Shown in pieces: positions 1 to 7,237 of a DNA stretch of 19,916 nucleotides. The position numbers and the translations under genes were made by a program. Below the pieces are notes generated by a model that made no database searches, had not been told where the DNA came from, and saw nothing but the letters and a program-made list of their open reading frames with translations. The stretch's first letter is position 1, and each line of letters begins with the position of its first letter. This DNA comes from BS750m-G4 sp964472195. GTDB lineage: Bacteria > Bacteroidota > Ignavibacteria > Tepidaquicellales > Tepidaquicellaceae. The DNA is taken from the NCBI GenBank assembly GCA_964472195.1, contig CAYYJH010000054.1, positions 1 through 19,916 of the forward strand. Direction: 5' to 3'.

Positions 1-52
1 CATTAAATTTATATTGCTGTTTATTTATTTTCAATAAAGTCATAAATTACAT

Positions 53-56
53 GGAG
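53..56 (+). promoter_or_regulatory. Shine-Dalgarno site of secD
   Basis: GGAG lies six bases before the TTG at 63. It supports the TTG as the secD start, since no in-frame ATG occurs near the conserved N-terminal membrane segment. The ATG inside this site (51) is followed at once by GAG TAA and is not a gene start. Confidence 0.6.
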
Positions 57-62
57 TAAAAG

Positions 63-2069
63 TTGAAGAAGAATCTTTCACGAATTGTACTCACTATCGT
101 ACTTATTGCGCTTGCAATATATTTTATTTATCCAACCTACAAAGATTATACTCTAAACCAAGAAATTAAAAATTTATCCGGGCAAGATAGTCTGGACTTT
201 CTTATACAAAATTCTGAAGAAGTAAAAAATATACAGGAAAAAAGGATAAAGTTAGGATTAGACCTTAAAGGCGGGATGTATGTTATTATGGATGTTGATG
301 TTATCAAATTACTCGAAGATTTAGCTAAGAAGAAAGATGATGCTCTAATGAGTATTTTGAATGAAGTCAAAGGGATATCTGAAACGTCAGAAGATCCCAT
401 ATTAGATATATTCAAAACAAAGTTACAGGAAAAAGGATTAACTCTTAAATCTTATTACGGTGAAATCAGGGATGATGAGTCTGACGTAGAAAGCAAACTG
501 AACGATGAAATAGATAATTCTATAGATAGAGCTGTTGAAGTTGTAAGAAACCGGGTTGACCAATATGGGGTTGCTGAACCTCAAATACAAAAAATAGGCG
601 GGAAGAGAATCCTTGTTGAATTACCGGGAGTCAGCAATACTGATGATGTAAGGAAACTTCTTCAGGGAACTGCACTGCTTGAATTTAAAATGGTCTATGA
701 TCCAGAAAAAACCGTTAAAGTTATGCAGGAAGTTAATAAAGTCATTGCAGGTACATCAACCGACACTACAAAAAATGATTTACTCAAGGATCTGGATATT
801 AAAGACTCAAGCACATTAAAAAATAAAAAGGTCGTTTCATCCGATACGTCTGAGAAAAAAAGCAATAAAGATATTGTTAAGAAAGATACATCAAAGAAAA
901 AAACCAGTGATAAGAAAGATACATCAAAGAAAACTGATACCGCACAGCTAACATCTGGAGATACAAGTTTATTAGAAGATACATCGAAACAATTATCACA
1001 GGAAGAATTCATTAAACAAAATCCTTTGTTCTTTACAATTGCGACTGTGAATTTCGAAAGTGGAGCTGCAGATGCTTATGTAAAAGAATCGGACAAAGAA
1101 AATGTAAACCGTTATTTATCAAGAGAAGATGTTAAAGCAGTTATCCCAGCGGACCTCGAATTTGCATGGTCACAAAGGACTTTTGAAGCTGAAGGAGAAA
1201 CTATCTATATTTTATTAGCGATAAAAAAAGATGCCGAGTTAACTGGTGGTGTAATTGTTGATGCGAGATCGAACATTGATCCTTCTTCTAACTCTCCAAT
1301 TGTTACAATGGAAATGAACAGTGAAGGTGCAGCAGACTGGGCAAGAATTACAGGTGCAAATATTAACAAACGATGTGCAATTGTTTTAGACGGAGTTGTA
1401 TATTCTTCTCCAGTAATAAGAAGTAAGATTACCGGTGGGAATTCTCAAATAGAAGGTATCTCAAACGTACAGGAAGCAAAATTACTCGAAATTGTTCTTA
1501 AAGCTGGTGCGTTACCAGCACCGTTGCAAATTATTGAAGAAAGATCTATTGGGCCATCTTTAGGAGAAGATTCCATTAGGTCTGGTGTAATATCGTCTAT
1601 AGCTGCTTTAATTCTTGTAGCGTTGTTTATGGGCTTCTATTATAAATTCGGAGGAACTGTCGCTGACTTAGCACTTCTTATTAATGTTTTATTTGTCCTG
1701 GGTATTTTAGCTTCCTTCAAAGCAACTTTAACGTTACCTGGGATAGCCGGTTTAATTCTGACTCTGGGAATGGCAGTCGATACAAACGTTCTAATATTTG
1801 AAAGAATAAGAGAAGAACTTAATACAGGGAAACCTATGAGAACGGCTATAGACATTGGTTATAAGAAAGCATTCTCAGCAATTATAGATGCTCATATAAC
1901 AAGTATAATTACAGGACTGATCTTATATCAATTTGGGACAGGTCCAATTCAAGGTTTTGCACTAACCTTATTGTTTGGTATTACTGCGAACTTATTTACT
2001 GCTATCGTAGTAACACATTTCATTTTTGATGCTTTACTTGAAAAAGGTAAGAAATTCAGTTTTGGTTAG
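63..2069 (+). CDS. secD: Protein translocase subunit SecD
   Basis: SecD is the inner-membrane RND-type subunit that, with SecF, uses the proton gradient to help pull exported proteins out of the SecYEG channel. The protein (668 aa) has an N-terminal membrane segment (about residues 8-26), the conserved GLDLKGG motif at 65-71, a large periplasmic region, and a C-terminal five-helix membrane block from about 508. The block contains GMAVDTNVLIFERIREE, whose Asp573 corresponds to the conserved proton-relay aspartate. The start is TTG with GGAG upstream. An unusual insert of about 65 residues (roughly 250-316), rich in Lys, Asp, Ser and Thr with repeated DTS units, interrupts the periplasmic part. 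secF follows after 47 bases, so the two are probably co-transcribed. SecD and SecF are separate here, unlike the fused SecDF common in Bacteroidia. Any upstream partner such as yajC would lie outside the window. Confidence 0.97.
   Translation: MKKNLSRIVLTIVLIALAIYFIYPTYKDYTLNQEIKNLSGQDSLDFLIQNSEEVKNIQEKRIKLGLDLKGGMYVIMDVDVIKLLEDLAKKKDDALMSILNEVKGISETSEDPILDIFKTKLQEKGLTLKSYYGEIRDDESDVESKLNDEIDNSIDRAVEVVRNRVDQYGVAEPQIQKIGGKRILVELPGVSNTDDVRKLLQGTALLEFKMVYDPEKTVKVMQEVNKVIAGTSTDTTKNDLLKDLDIKDSSTLKNKKVVSSDTSEKKSNKDIVKKDTSKKKTSDKKDTSKKTDTAQLTSGDTSLLEDTSKQLSQEEFIKQNPLFFTIATVNFESGAADAYVKESDKENVNRYLSREDVKAVIPADLEFAWSQRTFEAEGETIYILLAIKKDAELTGGVIVDARSNIDPSSNSPIVTMEMNSEGAADWARITGANINKRCAIVLDGVVYSSPVIRSKITGGNSQIEGISNVQEAKLLEIVLKAGALPAPLQIIEERSIGPSLGEDSIRSGVISSIAALILVALFMGFYYKFGGTVADLALLINVLFVLGILASFKATLTLPGIAGLILTLGMAVDTNVLIFERIREELNTGKPMRTAIDIGYKKAFSAIIDAHITSIITGLILYQFGTGPIQGFALTLLFGITANLFTAIVVTHFIFDALLEKGKKFSFG
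878..933 (+). repeat. Perfect 23-bp direct repeat inside secD
   Basis: Bases 878-900 and 911-933 are identical, with a period of 33 bases (11 codons), so the repeat keeps the reading frame. It encodes KKDTSKK twice. Looser DTS units occur before and after it. It probably arose by slippage or unequal exchange in a low-complexity periplasmic insert. Confidence 0.85.
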
Positions 2070-2116
2070 TAATATTGAGGAATTTATTAAACTTTAACAT
2101 CTACTTAAATATATAA

Positions 2117-3076
2117 ATGAGAATTTTTGAAAATACGAATTTCGACTTTCTTGGTAAAAGAAAGAAATTTTATATAGTATCATTAGCCTTTATAATAATA
2201 GGTATGGCAACCTTATTTATAAAAGGTATTCCATTAGGCATAGATTTCCAGGGTGGAACTGAATTACAGATTAGATTTCAAAACGATATTAATGTCGGAG
2301 ATATTAGAGATATAATGGACAAAGCAGGTTTTACGGGAATGGAAATTAAAATGATGGGAAATGAAAGAGATGTACTATTAAGAACACCGCTCCAAGGTGA
2401 AGGTCATACTATCTCAGATAGAATTCAGGATGCTTTAAATACAGGTTTCACTAATAATAGTTTCGAAATCTTAAGAATAGATAAAGTCGGACCGAAAATA
2501 GGAGCTGAATTAAGGGAAAAAGCGATATTTGCTTTAATTTTTTCACTTATTGGAATTTTAGTTTATTTGTCTTTTAGGTTTCAGTTTGTATATGCATTAG
2601 GCTCCGTAGCTGCATTATTGCATGACGTTCTTGTAACTATCGCAGCTATCGCTATTTTTAATGTATTAATACCTGGTTTAAGATTAGAATTAAATCAAAC
2701 TATGCTGGCTGCATTTCTGACTTTGATTGGTTTTTCAGTAAACGACACCGTTGTTATATTCGACAGAATAAGAGAAAACATCAGGTTATTTAAAAATGAA
2801 AAAATTGAAGATGTTATGAATAAAAGCGTTAATGCTACGTTGAGCAGAACTGTAATTACAAGTGGTACTGTATTTCTGACTATTCTTGTGCTCTTTATAT
2901 TTGGAGGAGAAGTGTTAAGAGTATTTGCTTTTACTTTCGGGATTGGCATAATTACCGGAACTTATTCATCAGTTTTCGTTGCAAGTTCTGTCGTTGTTGA
3001 TTGGAAACACAAAGTAGAAGCAAAACTAAATACAAAAGGGAAAGTTAAAAAAAGTCGTTTATCGACAGCAAAATAA
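2117..3076 (+). CDS. secF: Protein translocase subunit SecF
   Basis: SecF is the partner of SecD in the SecDF accessory complex of the Sec translocon, located in the inner membrane. The 319-aa length is normal for a stand-alone SecF. Visible features are an N-terminal membrane helix (about 18-36), the IDFQGGTELQIRF segment near residue 43, a short periplasmic domain, and five C-terminal helices from about 135. These include GFSVNDTVVIFDRIREN, with Asp210 as the conserved membrane acid. The C-terminus is a short basic tail. The ATG start has no Shine-Dalgarno sequence and lies 47 bases after the secD stop. The STAS gene follows 18 bases later, pointing to one transcription unit. Confidence 0.97.
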   Translation: MRIFENTNFDFLGKRKKFYIVSLAFIIIGMATLFIKGIPLGIDFQGGTELQIRFQNDINVGDIRDIMDKAGFTGMEIKMMGNERDVLLRTPLQGEGHTISDRIQDALNTGFTNNSFEILRIDKVGPKIGAELREKAIFALIFSLIGILVYLSFRFQFVYALGSVAALLHDVLVTIAAIAIFNVLIPGLRLELNQTMLAAFLTLIGFSVNDTVVIFDRIRENIRLFKNEKIEDVMNKSVNATLSRTVITSGTVFLTILVLFIFGGEVLRVFAFTFGIGIITGTYSSVFVASSVVVDWKHKVEAKLNTKGKVKKSRLSTAK

Positions 3077-3094
3077 ATTTAATACATATAAGTT

Positions 3095-3418
3095 TTGGAA
3101 TTCCAAAAGACTCAAAAAGATTTCGATTCAATTACTTACTCGGTCATTGAGATTAGCGAAGATGAATTAGGACTTATTAACATGAACGAAATGAAAGAGT
3201 ATATCGACCATGAAATCGAAAGTGATAATATTTATATCTGCATTGATCTGAAAAAAGTAAATATCATCAACAGCTCTGGTCTCGGAATTTTGATCAGCAT
3301 ACTTAAGAAAGTTAAATCTAAGGGTGGTAATCTTAAATTGCTAAATGCAAGCGATAAGCTTTTAAATATATTTAAGATAACCAAACTTAATCTTGTTTTT
3401 GAATTTGTAAACACTTAA
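3095..3418 (+). CDS. STAS-domain protein, anti-sigma factor antagonist type
   Basis: This 107-aa protein is a single STAS domain of the SpoIIAA/RsbV kind. In that family it binds an anti-sigma kinase, and phosphorylation of a serine switches binding off. The signature is INSSGLGILISILKK, with Ser60/Ser61 in the place of the phosphorylated serine; the Asp usual before the serine pair is Asn59 here. The beta strand before it (IYICIDLKKVNII) also fits the fold. The start is TTG, 18 bases after secF, because the first in-frame ATG would remove the first strand. No serine kinase, phosphatase or sigma factor gene is nearby, so the partner is unknown. STAS proteins in other systems act in lipid transport or polarity instead, so the regulatory role is inferred from family. 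Confidence 0.82.
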   Translation: MEFQKTQKDFDSITYSVIEISEDELGLINMNEMKEYIDHEIESDNIYICIDLKKVNIINSSGLGILISILKKVKSKGGNLKLLNASDKLLNIFKITKLNLVFEFVNT

Positions 3419-3447
3419 ACAATAAAATTAAAATTTAATTATATATG

Positions 3448-3491
3448 ATCTTCATTTGAATCTTAGCCATTAAGATCATGAAGATTTTTTT
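3448..3491 (+). terminator. Hairpin plus T-tract between the STAS gene and purA
   Basis: ATCTTCAT (3448-3455) pairs with ATGAAGAT (3478-3485). Inside it ATCTTA (3460-3465) pairs with TAAGAT (3471-3476) around a five-base loop, GCCAT. Seven T residues (3485-3491) follow directly, giving an intrinsic-terminator shape. The T-tract touches the ATG at 3492, so the element could end the secDF-STAS transcript, act as an attenuator for purA, or both. The stem is AT-rich and of moderate strength. Confidence 0.6.
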
Positions 3492-4790
3492 ATGCCTAAA
3501 TCTATGAATAATAAAATTATTGCAGTAGTTGGTATTCAGTGGGGTGATGAAGGTAAAGGCAGAATGATAGACTACCTTGCTCAAGACGCAGACTTAGTTG
3601 TTAGATATCAGGGTGGTAACAATGCTGGACATACAGTTGTGAACGAATTCGGAGAATTCAAACTTCATCTTATCCCATCCGGAATTTTTAATCCCAATGT
3701 TATAAATGTATTAGGACCTGGGACAATCTTAGACATTCAAGCTCTAAGTGAAGAGATAGACAACTTAATATCTTCGGGAATAAATGTATCAAACATTCGG
3801 ATATCAGATAGAGCAACAATTTGTTTCCCTTACCATAGACAGGAAGACGGTTACGAAGAAGAGAGGTTAGGTAAAAAAGCTTATGGTTCTACAAAAAGAG
3901 GAATTGCACCTGCTTATGGGGAAAGATACCTTAAGAAAAGCATTCAAATAGGCGAACTACTTTATCCCGAACAGTTAGAAAAAAGACTGACAGAGGCAAT
4001 AGAATGGAAGAATTTGATATTTGAAAATATTTACAAAAAAAATCAAAAGATTAACCTGGAAGAAATATTAGAATGGACGGAAAACTACGGGAAAAAAATT
4101 AAACATTATATATGTAACACTTCAGAATTATTAGACACTGCAGCAAATAAAAACAAAAAGATTTTGTTTGAAGCTCAATTGGGTGCATTGCGAGATATTT
4201 TCTTTGGTATTTACCCCTATACAACTTCATCTTCTGTGTTGTCTTCATACGCTTATGTTGGTAGTGGTTTATTTGCAAAAAAAATTGACAGTGTGATTGG
4301 TGTTATGAAAGCCTTTTCAACTTGTGTAGGAGCAGGTCCTTTCGTAACAGAAATGGAAGGTGAAATATCTGATAAGCTAAGAGAAATAGCATTTGAATAT
4401 GGAGCGGCTACAGGACGTCCAAGAAGAATTGGACATTTTGATGCTGTAGCATCACGATATGGAGCGACTGTTCAAGGTGTTAATTATATTTCTTTAACTA
4501 AACTTGATAGCCTATCACAACAAGAATCACTTTTAATTTGTACAAATTATAAATACAAGGGTAAACTAATAAACAGTTTTCCTATTAATCCGGTACTTGA
4601 AGATTCAAAACCAGTTTATACTGAAATGGAGGGCTGGAATAATGATATTACAGGCTGCAGAGATTTCGATAAACTACCAAAACAGGCAAAAGAATATGTG
4701 TTAAAAATTGAGGAACTTGTCGGTTATCCTATCAAATATATTTCAGTAGGTCCGGAAAGAGAAAGCATAATTGTCAGAGAAAACATTTAA
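3492..4790 (+). CDS. purA: Adenylosuccinate synthetase
   Basis: PurA makes adenylosuccinate from IMP and aspartate using GTP, the first committed step from IMP to AMP. The N-terminal GTP-binding loop GIQWGDEGKGR carries the catalytic Asp19, and NNAGHT carries His47. TKRGIAPAYGER (134-145), TGRPRRIGHFDAVA (307-320), SLTKLD (334-339) and a C-terminal SVGPERES complete the family pattern; 432 aa is a normal length. The usual FEGAQG block reads FEAQLGALRD (226-235), a variant I associate with a subfamily seen in Clostridia. Translation may instead start at the ATG at 3504, since family members usually have few residues before the first strand and the upstream ATG abuts the T-tract of a hairpin. 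No Shine-Dalgarno sequence is seen for either start. The stop codon overlaps that of the convergent DoxX gene. Confidence 0.96.
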   Translation: MPKSMNNKIIAVVGIQWGDEGKGRMIDYLAQDADLVVRYQGGNNAGHTVVNEFGEFKLHLIPSGIFNPNVINVLGPGTILDIQALSEEIDNLISSGINVSNIRISDRATICFPYHRQEDGYEEERLGKKAYGSTKRGIAPAYGERYLKKSIQIGELLYPEQLEKRLTEAIEWKNLIFENIYKKNQKINLEEILEWTENYGKKIKHYICNTSELLDTAANKNKKILFEAQLGALRDIFFGIYPYTTSSSVLSSYAYVGSGLFAKKIDSVIGVMKAFSTCVGAGPFVTEMEGEISDKLREIAFEYGAATGRPRRIGHFDAVASRYGATVQGVNYISLTKLDSLSQQESLLICTNYKYKGKLINSFPINPVLEDSKPVYTEMEGWNNDITGCRDFDKLPKQAKEYVLKIEELVGYPIKYISVGPERESIIVRENI

Positions 4791-5410
4791 TCAGATTTTT
4801 TCCCGGATTCATCGTCGCTTTCAGGTTCTTTGTGGGCATCATCTTTTTCCTGAGTAAATTCAATATTAACATCCTTTTTTGTTTCATCCTCACTTTTAAT
4901 ACTCTCAAATTTAGCATCCTGTACATCCTGAATGTTAATATCTGTTTCAATTTTTACTTCAGATTTACTCTTTTTCTTTTTCTTCTTTTTATCGAGAAAT
5001 ACATCGAAAGATATTAATCCAGCTCCTGAGAAAAATGTTGTAATTGTACAAGCTAGGATAACAAAATTATAACTAAACGGGGGAATACTGTAAGGAATAT
5101 CACTAACAGGAATAGCTCCTGATACTATTATAGAACCAATTGTAAATAGGCTTAAGAATAAACTTGTGAATGGTGTTAAAAAACCAATTATGAAAAGTGC
5201 TCCTAAGAATATTTCTGCAAACGGAATAATGAATCCAATAATAAACGATATGTTTTCGGATAGAATATCCAGAGATTTGATATAGTTAATATATCCTTCA
5301 ACGTCCATAGCTTTACTTGCTCCTGATATCAAAAATATTAATCCGATAGTCAATCTAATTAAAAGAAGTCCAAATGAAGCACTCCCGCGAGCTTTAAAAA
5401 TTACACCCAT
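4787..5410 (-). CDS. DoxX-family membrane protein with a charged tail
   Basis: The protein (207 aa) has four membrane segments (about 14-32, 54-75, 80-100 and 113-135). The pattern of a first helix RLTIGLIFLISGASKA and a second helix with a PFAEIFLGALF motif is typical of DoxX/MauE-like proteins. In the family these are linked to quinone or thiosulfate oxidation and disulfide or redox functions, but many members have no known role. After the last helix comes a run of seven lysines (141-147) and then an acidic, Asp/Glu/Lys-rich tail to residue 207, unusual for the core family and probably disordered. It is a single gene, convergent with purA: the stops share the palindromic TTAA at 4787-4790. 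The specific reaction cannot be read from the sequence. Confidence 0.8.
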   Translation of the reverse strand: MGVIFKARGSASFGLLLIRLTIGLIFLISGASKAMDVEGYINYIKSLDILSENISFIIGFIIPFAEIFLGALFIIGFLTPFTSLFLSLFTIGSIIVSGAIPVSDIPYSIPPFSYNFVILACTITTFFSGAGLISFDVFLDKKKKKKKSKSEVKIETDINIQDVQDAKFESIKSEDETKKDVNIEFTQEKDDAHKEPESDDESGKKSD

Positions 5411-5557
5411 TATAGTATTTTATTTAATAATAATATGCATCAAATTATTAATTCTAAGAATAGCAATCAATATATTTTATCAAACTATTATATAGTAATT
5501 ATTATTTTGAAATGATGTACTTTTTATTCTCAAATACCTGAGTTTGAAAAATAAGAC
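5411..5557. other. AT-rich intergenic stretch between DoxX gene and tRNA cluster
   Basis: Very AT-rich DNA without a plausible open frame. It must hold the promoter for the minus-strand DoxX gene, but no good match to the Bacteroidota -7 box was found in that direction. It holds no RNA gene that I can recognise. Confidence 0.5.
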
Positions 5558-5586
5558 TTGAAAAAATTTTTTAATACGACTAACTT
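5558..5586 (+). promoter_or_regulatory. Possible promoter of the tRNA cluster
   Basis: TTGAAA (5558-5563) and TAACTT (5581-5586) are 17 bases apart, and transcription from them would start near 5593, just before tRNA-Gly. The second box matches the general -10 consensus at only three positions, so this is a weak call based mainly on position. Confidence 0.25.
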
Positions 5587-5599
5587 GTAACTTCAAAAA

Positions 5600-5672
<73 letters not shown>

Positions 5673-5689
5673 CGTTTTTATTTTTTAAT

Positions 5690-5746
5690 CGTCGTACTCA
5701 AGTGGCTCAAAGGAGTCTGCCTCAGGCGGACAAAACTACCATTCAT
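5690..5746 (+). pseudogene. Broken tRNA-Cys copy with an inserted palindrome
   Basis: Bases 5690-5715 match 5767-5792 of the intact tRNA-Cys with two mismatches (5698 and 5711), covering the end of the 5' acceptor strand, the D arm and the start of the anticodon stem. Three bases (TAG) of the anticodon stem are then missing. TCTGC is shared, 11 bases (CTCAGGCGGAC, 5721-5731) are inserted, and 5732-5746 again match 5801-5815 exactly. No T arm or 3' acceptor strand follows, only AT-rich DNA. The copy cannot fold as a tRNA and is best read as a decayed tandem duplicate. Confidence 0.8.
5715..5731. repeat. GC-rich 17-bp palindrome within the tRNA-Cys relic
   Basis: GTCTGCC (5715-5721) pairs with GGCGGAC (5725-5731) over seven pairs, one of them T-G, around the loop TCA. 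It is far more GC-rich than its surroundings. Its form resembles the short TCCGCC-type palindromes scattered through many Bacteroidota genomes, which is recalled knowledge and not tested here. No second copy was seen in this window. Confidence 0.6.
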
Positions 5747-5764
5747 TTGTTTTTTAATTTTATT

Positions 5765-5838
5765 GGCGTCGTACCCAAGTGGCTCAAGGGAGTAGTCTGC
5801 AAAACTACCATTCATCAGTTCGAATCTGATCGACGCCT
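5765..5838 (+). tRNA. tRNA-Cys (anticodon GCA)
   Basis: The acceptor stem GGCGTCG (5765-5771) pairs with CGACGCC (5831-5837). The discriminator is T at 5838, as expected for tRNA-Cys. The D stem is CCC/GGG, and the anticodon stem GTAGT/ACTAC encloses CTGCAAA with anticodon GCA (5799-5801). The T stem ATCAG/CTGAT encloses TTCGAAT. CCA is not encoded. Confidence 0.97.
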
Positions 5839-6052
5839 CATAATTCTGCACTTATTCTGCTCTTAACAACTACCAACATTTTTTAACATCAAACAAATAG
5901 TAGAGTGTTAATAATGAAATGGTTTTTGTTATGTTGTTTCAAATAATTCTGATTGCACTTTTATATTTACCGGATTTATTCTCTGGATAATTTGTATTAT
6001 TTCAATAACCATTTTGAATAATTAAAATAAACGGTAGTTATTTAAAATAATT
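5839..6052. other. Intergenic stretch without a recognisable gene
   Basis: AT-rich DNA between tRNA-Cys and the GAPDH terminator. The only start-stop frames are very short, such as the 10-codon frame at 5914. ATTCTGC occurs twice just after the tRNA (5843 and 5854), with no evident role. Confidence 0.5.
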
Positions 6053-6089
6053 AAAAAAAGGATATTCATTCAAAATGAATACCCTTTTA
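6053..6089 (-). terminator. Intrinsic terminator of the GAPDH gene
   Basis: TATTCATT (6063-6070) pairs with AATGAATA (6074-6081) around a three-base loop. After one mismatch (6062/6082) the stem continues for six pairs. On the minus strand the hairpin is followed by seven T residues (complement of 6053-6059). It lies about 22 bases after the GAPDH stop codon. Confidence 0.85.
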
Positions 6090-6110
6090 AAAAACTTATA
6101 GATTTTCTAT

Positions 6111-7097
6111 TTAAGCGATCTTCTTCATGAGATCTACGACTCTGCAACTATAACCCCATTCATTATCGTACCAACCAATTACTTTCACTAAACTACCGCT
6201 GCACATAGTTGACAATGAATCAAATATACATGAGTAAGGATTACCGATAATATCTGTCGATACTAATGGTTCTTCCGAATATTCTAAAATTCCTTTCAAA
6301 TTTGTTACTGATGCTTTTTTAAACGCTTCGTTTATTTCTTCTTTTGTAGTTTCTTTATTCACTACACATACAAAATCAGTTATAGATGCATCGGGTGTTG
6401 GAACTCTTAGTGCAAAACCATCAAGATTACCTTGCAAGTGAGGTAATACTTTTCCAACTACTTTAGCTGCACCAGTAGTAGTCGGTATAATATTTACGGC
6501 TCCTGCACGTGCTCGTCTTAAATCTTTATGCGGTTGATCCAACATAACCTGATCGTTTGTATATGAATGAATTGTTGTCATGAATCCTTTTATTAATCCA
6601 AAACTGTCATCGAGAACCTTAACCATCGGAGCAAGACAATTTGTCGTGCAAGAAGCATTTGATATTATTTTATGTTCGGATTTTAAATCAGAATCATTTA
6701 CACCCAGTACAACAATAGCATCGATCTCATCTTTTGCCGGTGCAGTTAATATCACTTTCTTTGCACCCGCATTCAGATGTAATTGTAGTTTATCCCTTTT
6801 TGTAAAGATTCCTGTTGATTCAATAACTATATCAACGCCTAAATCACCCCATCCTAAACTGCCCGGATCTTTTTCCGATAAGATTTTTATTTCTTTTCCA
6901 TCTACTGTAATACTGGATTCCGAAGCAACAACTGTTCCCGGATACTTACCGTGAACAGAATCATATTTTAGAAGATGTGACAGTGTGTTTGTATCCATTA
7001 GATCATTGATTGCTACAATATTAAATTCACCTAATTTCATCATTCTTCTGAAGACTAATCTTCCGATTCTACCAAATCCATTAATTCCTACATTCAT
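6111..7097 (-). CDS. gap: Glyceraldehyde-3-phosphate dehydrogenase, type I
   Basis: This cytosolic enzyme oxidises glyceraldehyde 3-phosphate to 1,3-bisphosphoglycerate with NAD in glycolysis, or works in reverse in gluconeogenesis. The Rossmann motif GINGFGRIGR starts at residue 4, and Asp32 after the second strand points to NAD preference. The active-site block SNASCTTNCLAP places the catalytic Cys150, with His177 in TTIHSYT. LDQPHKDLRRARAGA and the C-terminal WYDNEWGYSCRVVDL are also diagnostic. At 328 aa it is full length. The gene stands alone, with its own terminator downstream and a strong GGAGG ribosome site upstream, rare in this window and consistent with high expression. It is divergent from efp. 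Confidence 0.98.
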   Translation of the reverse strand: MNVGINGFGRIGRLVFRRMMKLGEFNIVAINDLMDTNTLSHLLKYDSVHGKYPGTVVASESSITVDGKEIKILSEKDPGSLGWGDLGVDIVIESTGIFTKRDKLQLHLNAGAKKVILTAPAKDEIDAIVVLGVNDSDLKSEHKIISNASCTTNCLAPMVKVLDDSFGLIKGFMTTIHSYTNDQVMLDQPHKDLRRARAGAVNIIPTTTGAAKVVGKVLPHLQGNLDGFALRVPTPDASITDFVCVVNKETTKEEINEAFKKASVTNLKGILEYSEEPLVSTDIIGNPYSCIFDSLSTMCSGSLVKVIGWYDNEWGYSCRVVDLMKKIA

Positions 7098-7106
7098 TAA
7101 CTTTTT

Positions 7107-7111
7107 CCTCC
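7107..7111 (-). promoter_or_regulatory. Strong Shine-Dalgarno site of gap
   Basis: On the minus strand GGAGG lies nine bases before the ATG at 7097. It fixes the start and stands out because most neighbouring genes have no such site. Confidence 0.75.
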
Positions 7112-7160
7112 ATTCTGATTATTTTTTAAATTATTTTGACAATTTTTTAACATTTTCAAG

Positions 7161-7191
7161 CAAAAATAAGTAAAAACGGTTATAAATTCAA
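7161..7191 (-). promoter_or_regulatory. Candidate Bacteroidota-type promoter of gap
   Basis: On the minus strand TTG (7191-7189) is followed after 20 bases by TATTTTTG (7168-7161), matching the -7 consensus TAnnTTTG and a partial -33 box. Transcription would start near 7155, leaving a leader of about 60 bases. Such boxes occur by chance in AT-rich DNA; the matching arrangement in front of efp raises the confidence. Confidence 0.45.
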
Positions 7192-7237
7192 TTTACAAAC
7201 ATTACAACTGACTCATTAAACATATATAAATCCTTTC

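Noticed and set aside
51..59. A minimal ATG-GAG-TAA frame directly before secD
   Set aside because: The GGAG in it acts well as the secD ribosome site; a two-codon leader frame has no other support.
5914..5946. A 10-codon frame with a hydrophobic, two-cysteine peptide
   Set aside because: Too short to judge, no ribosome site, and such frames are expected by chance in AT-rich DNA.
6580..6954. A 124-codon frame opposite gap
   Set aside because: Antisense to the highly conserved GAPDH coding region; open only because of that gene's codon use.
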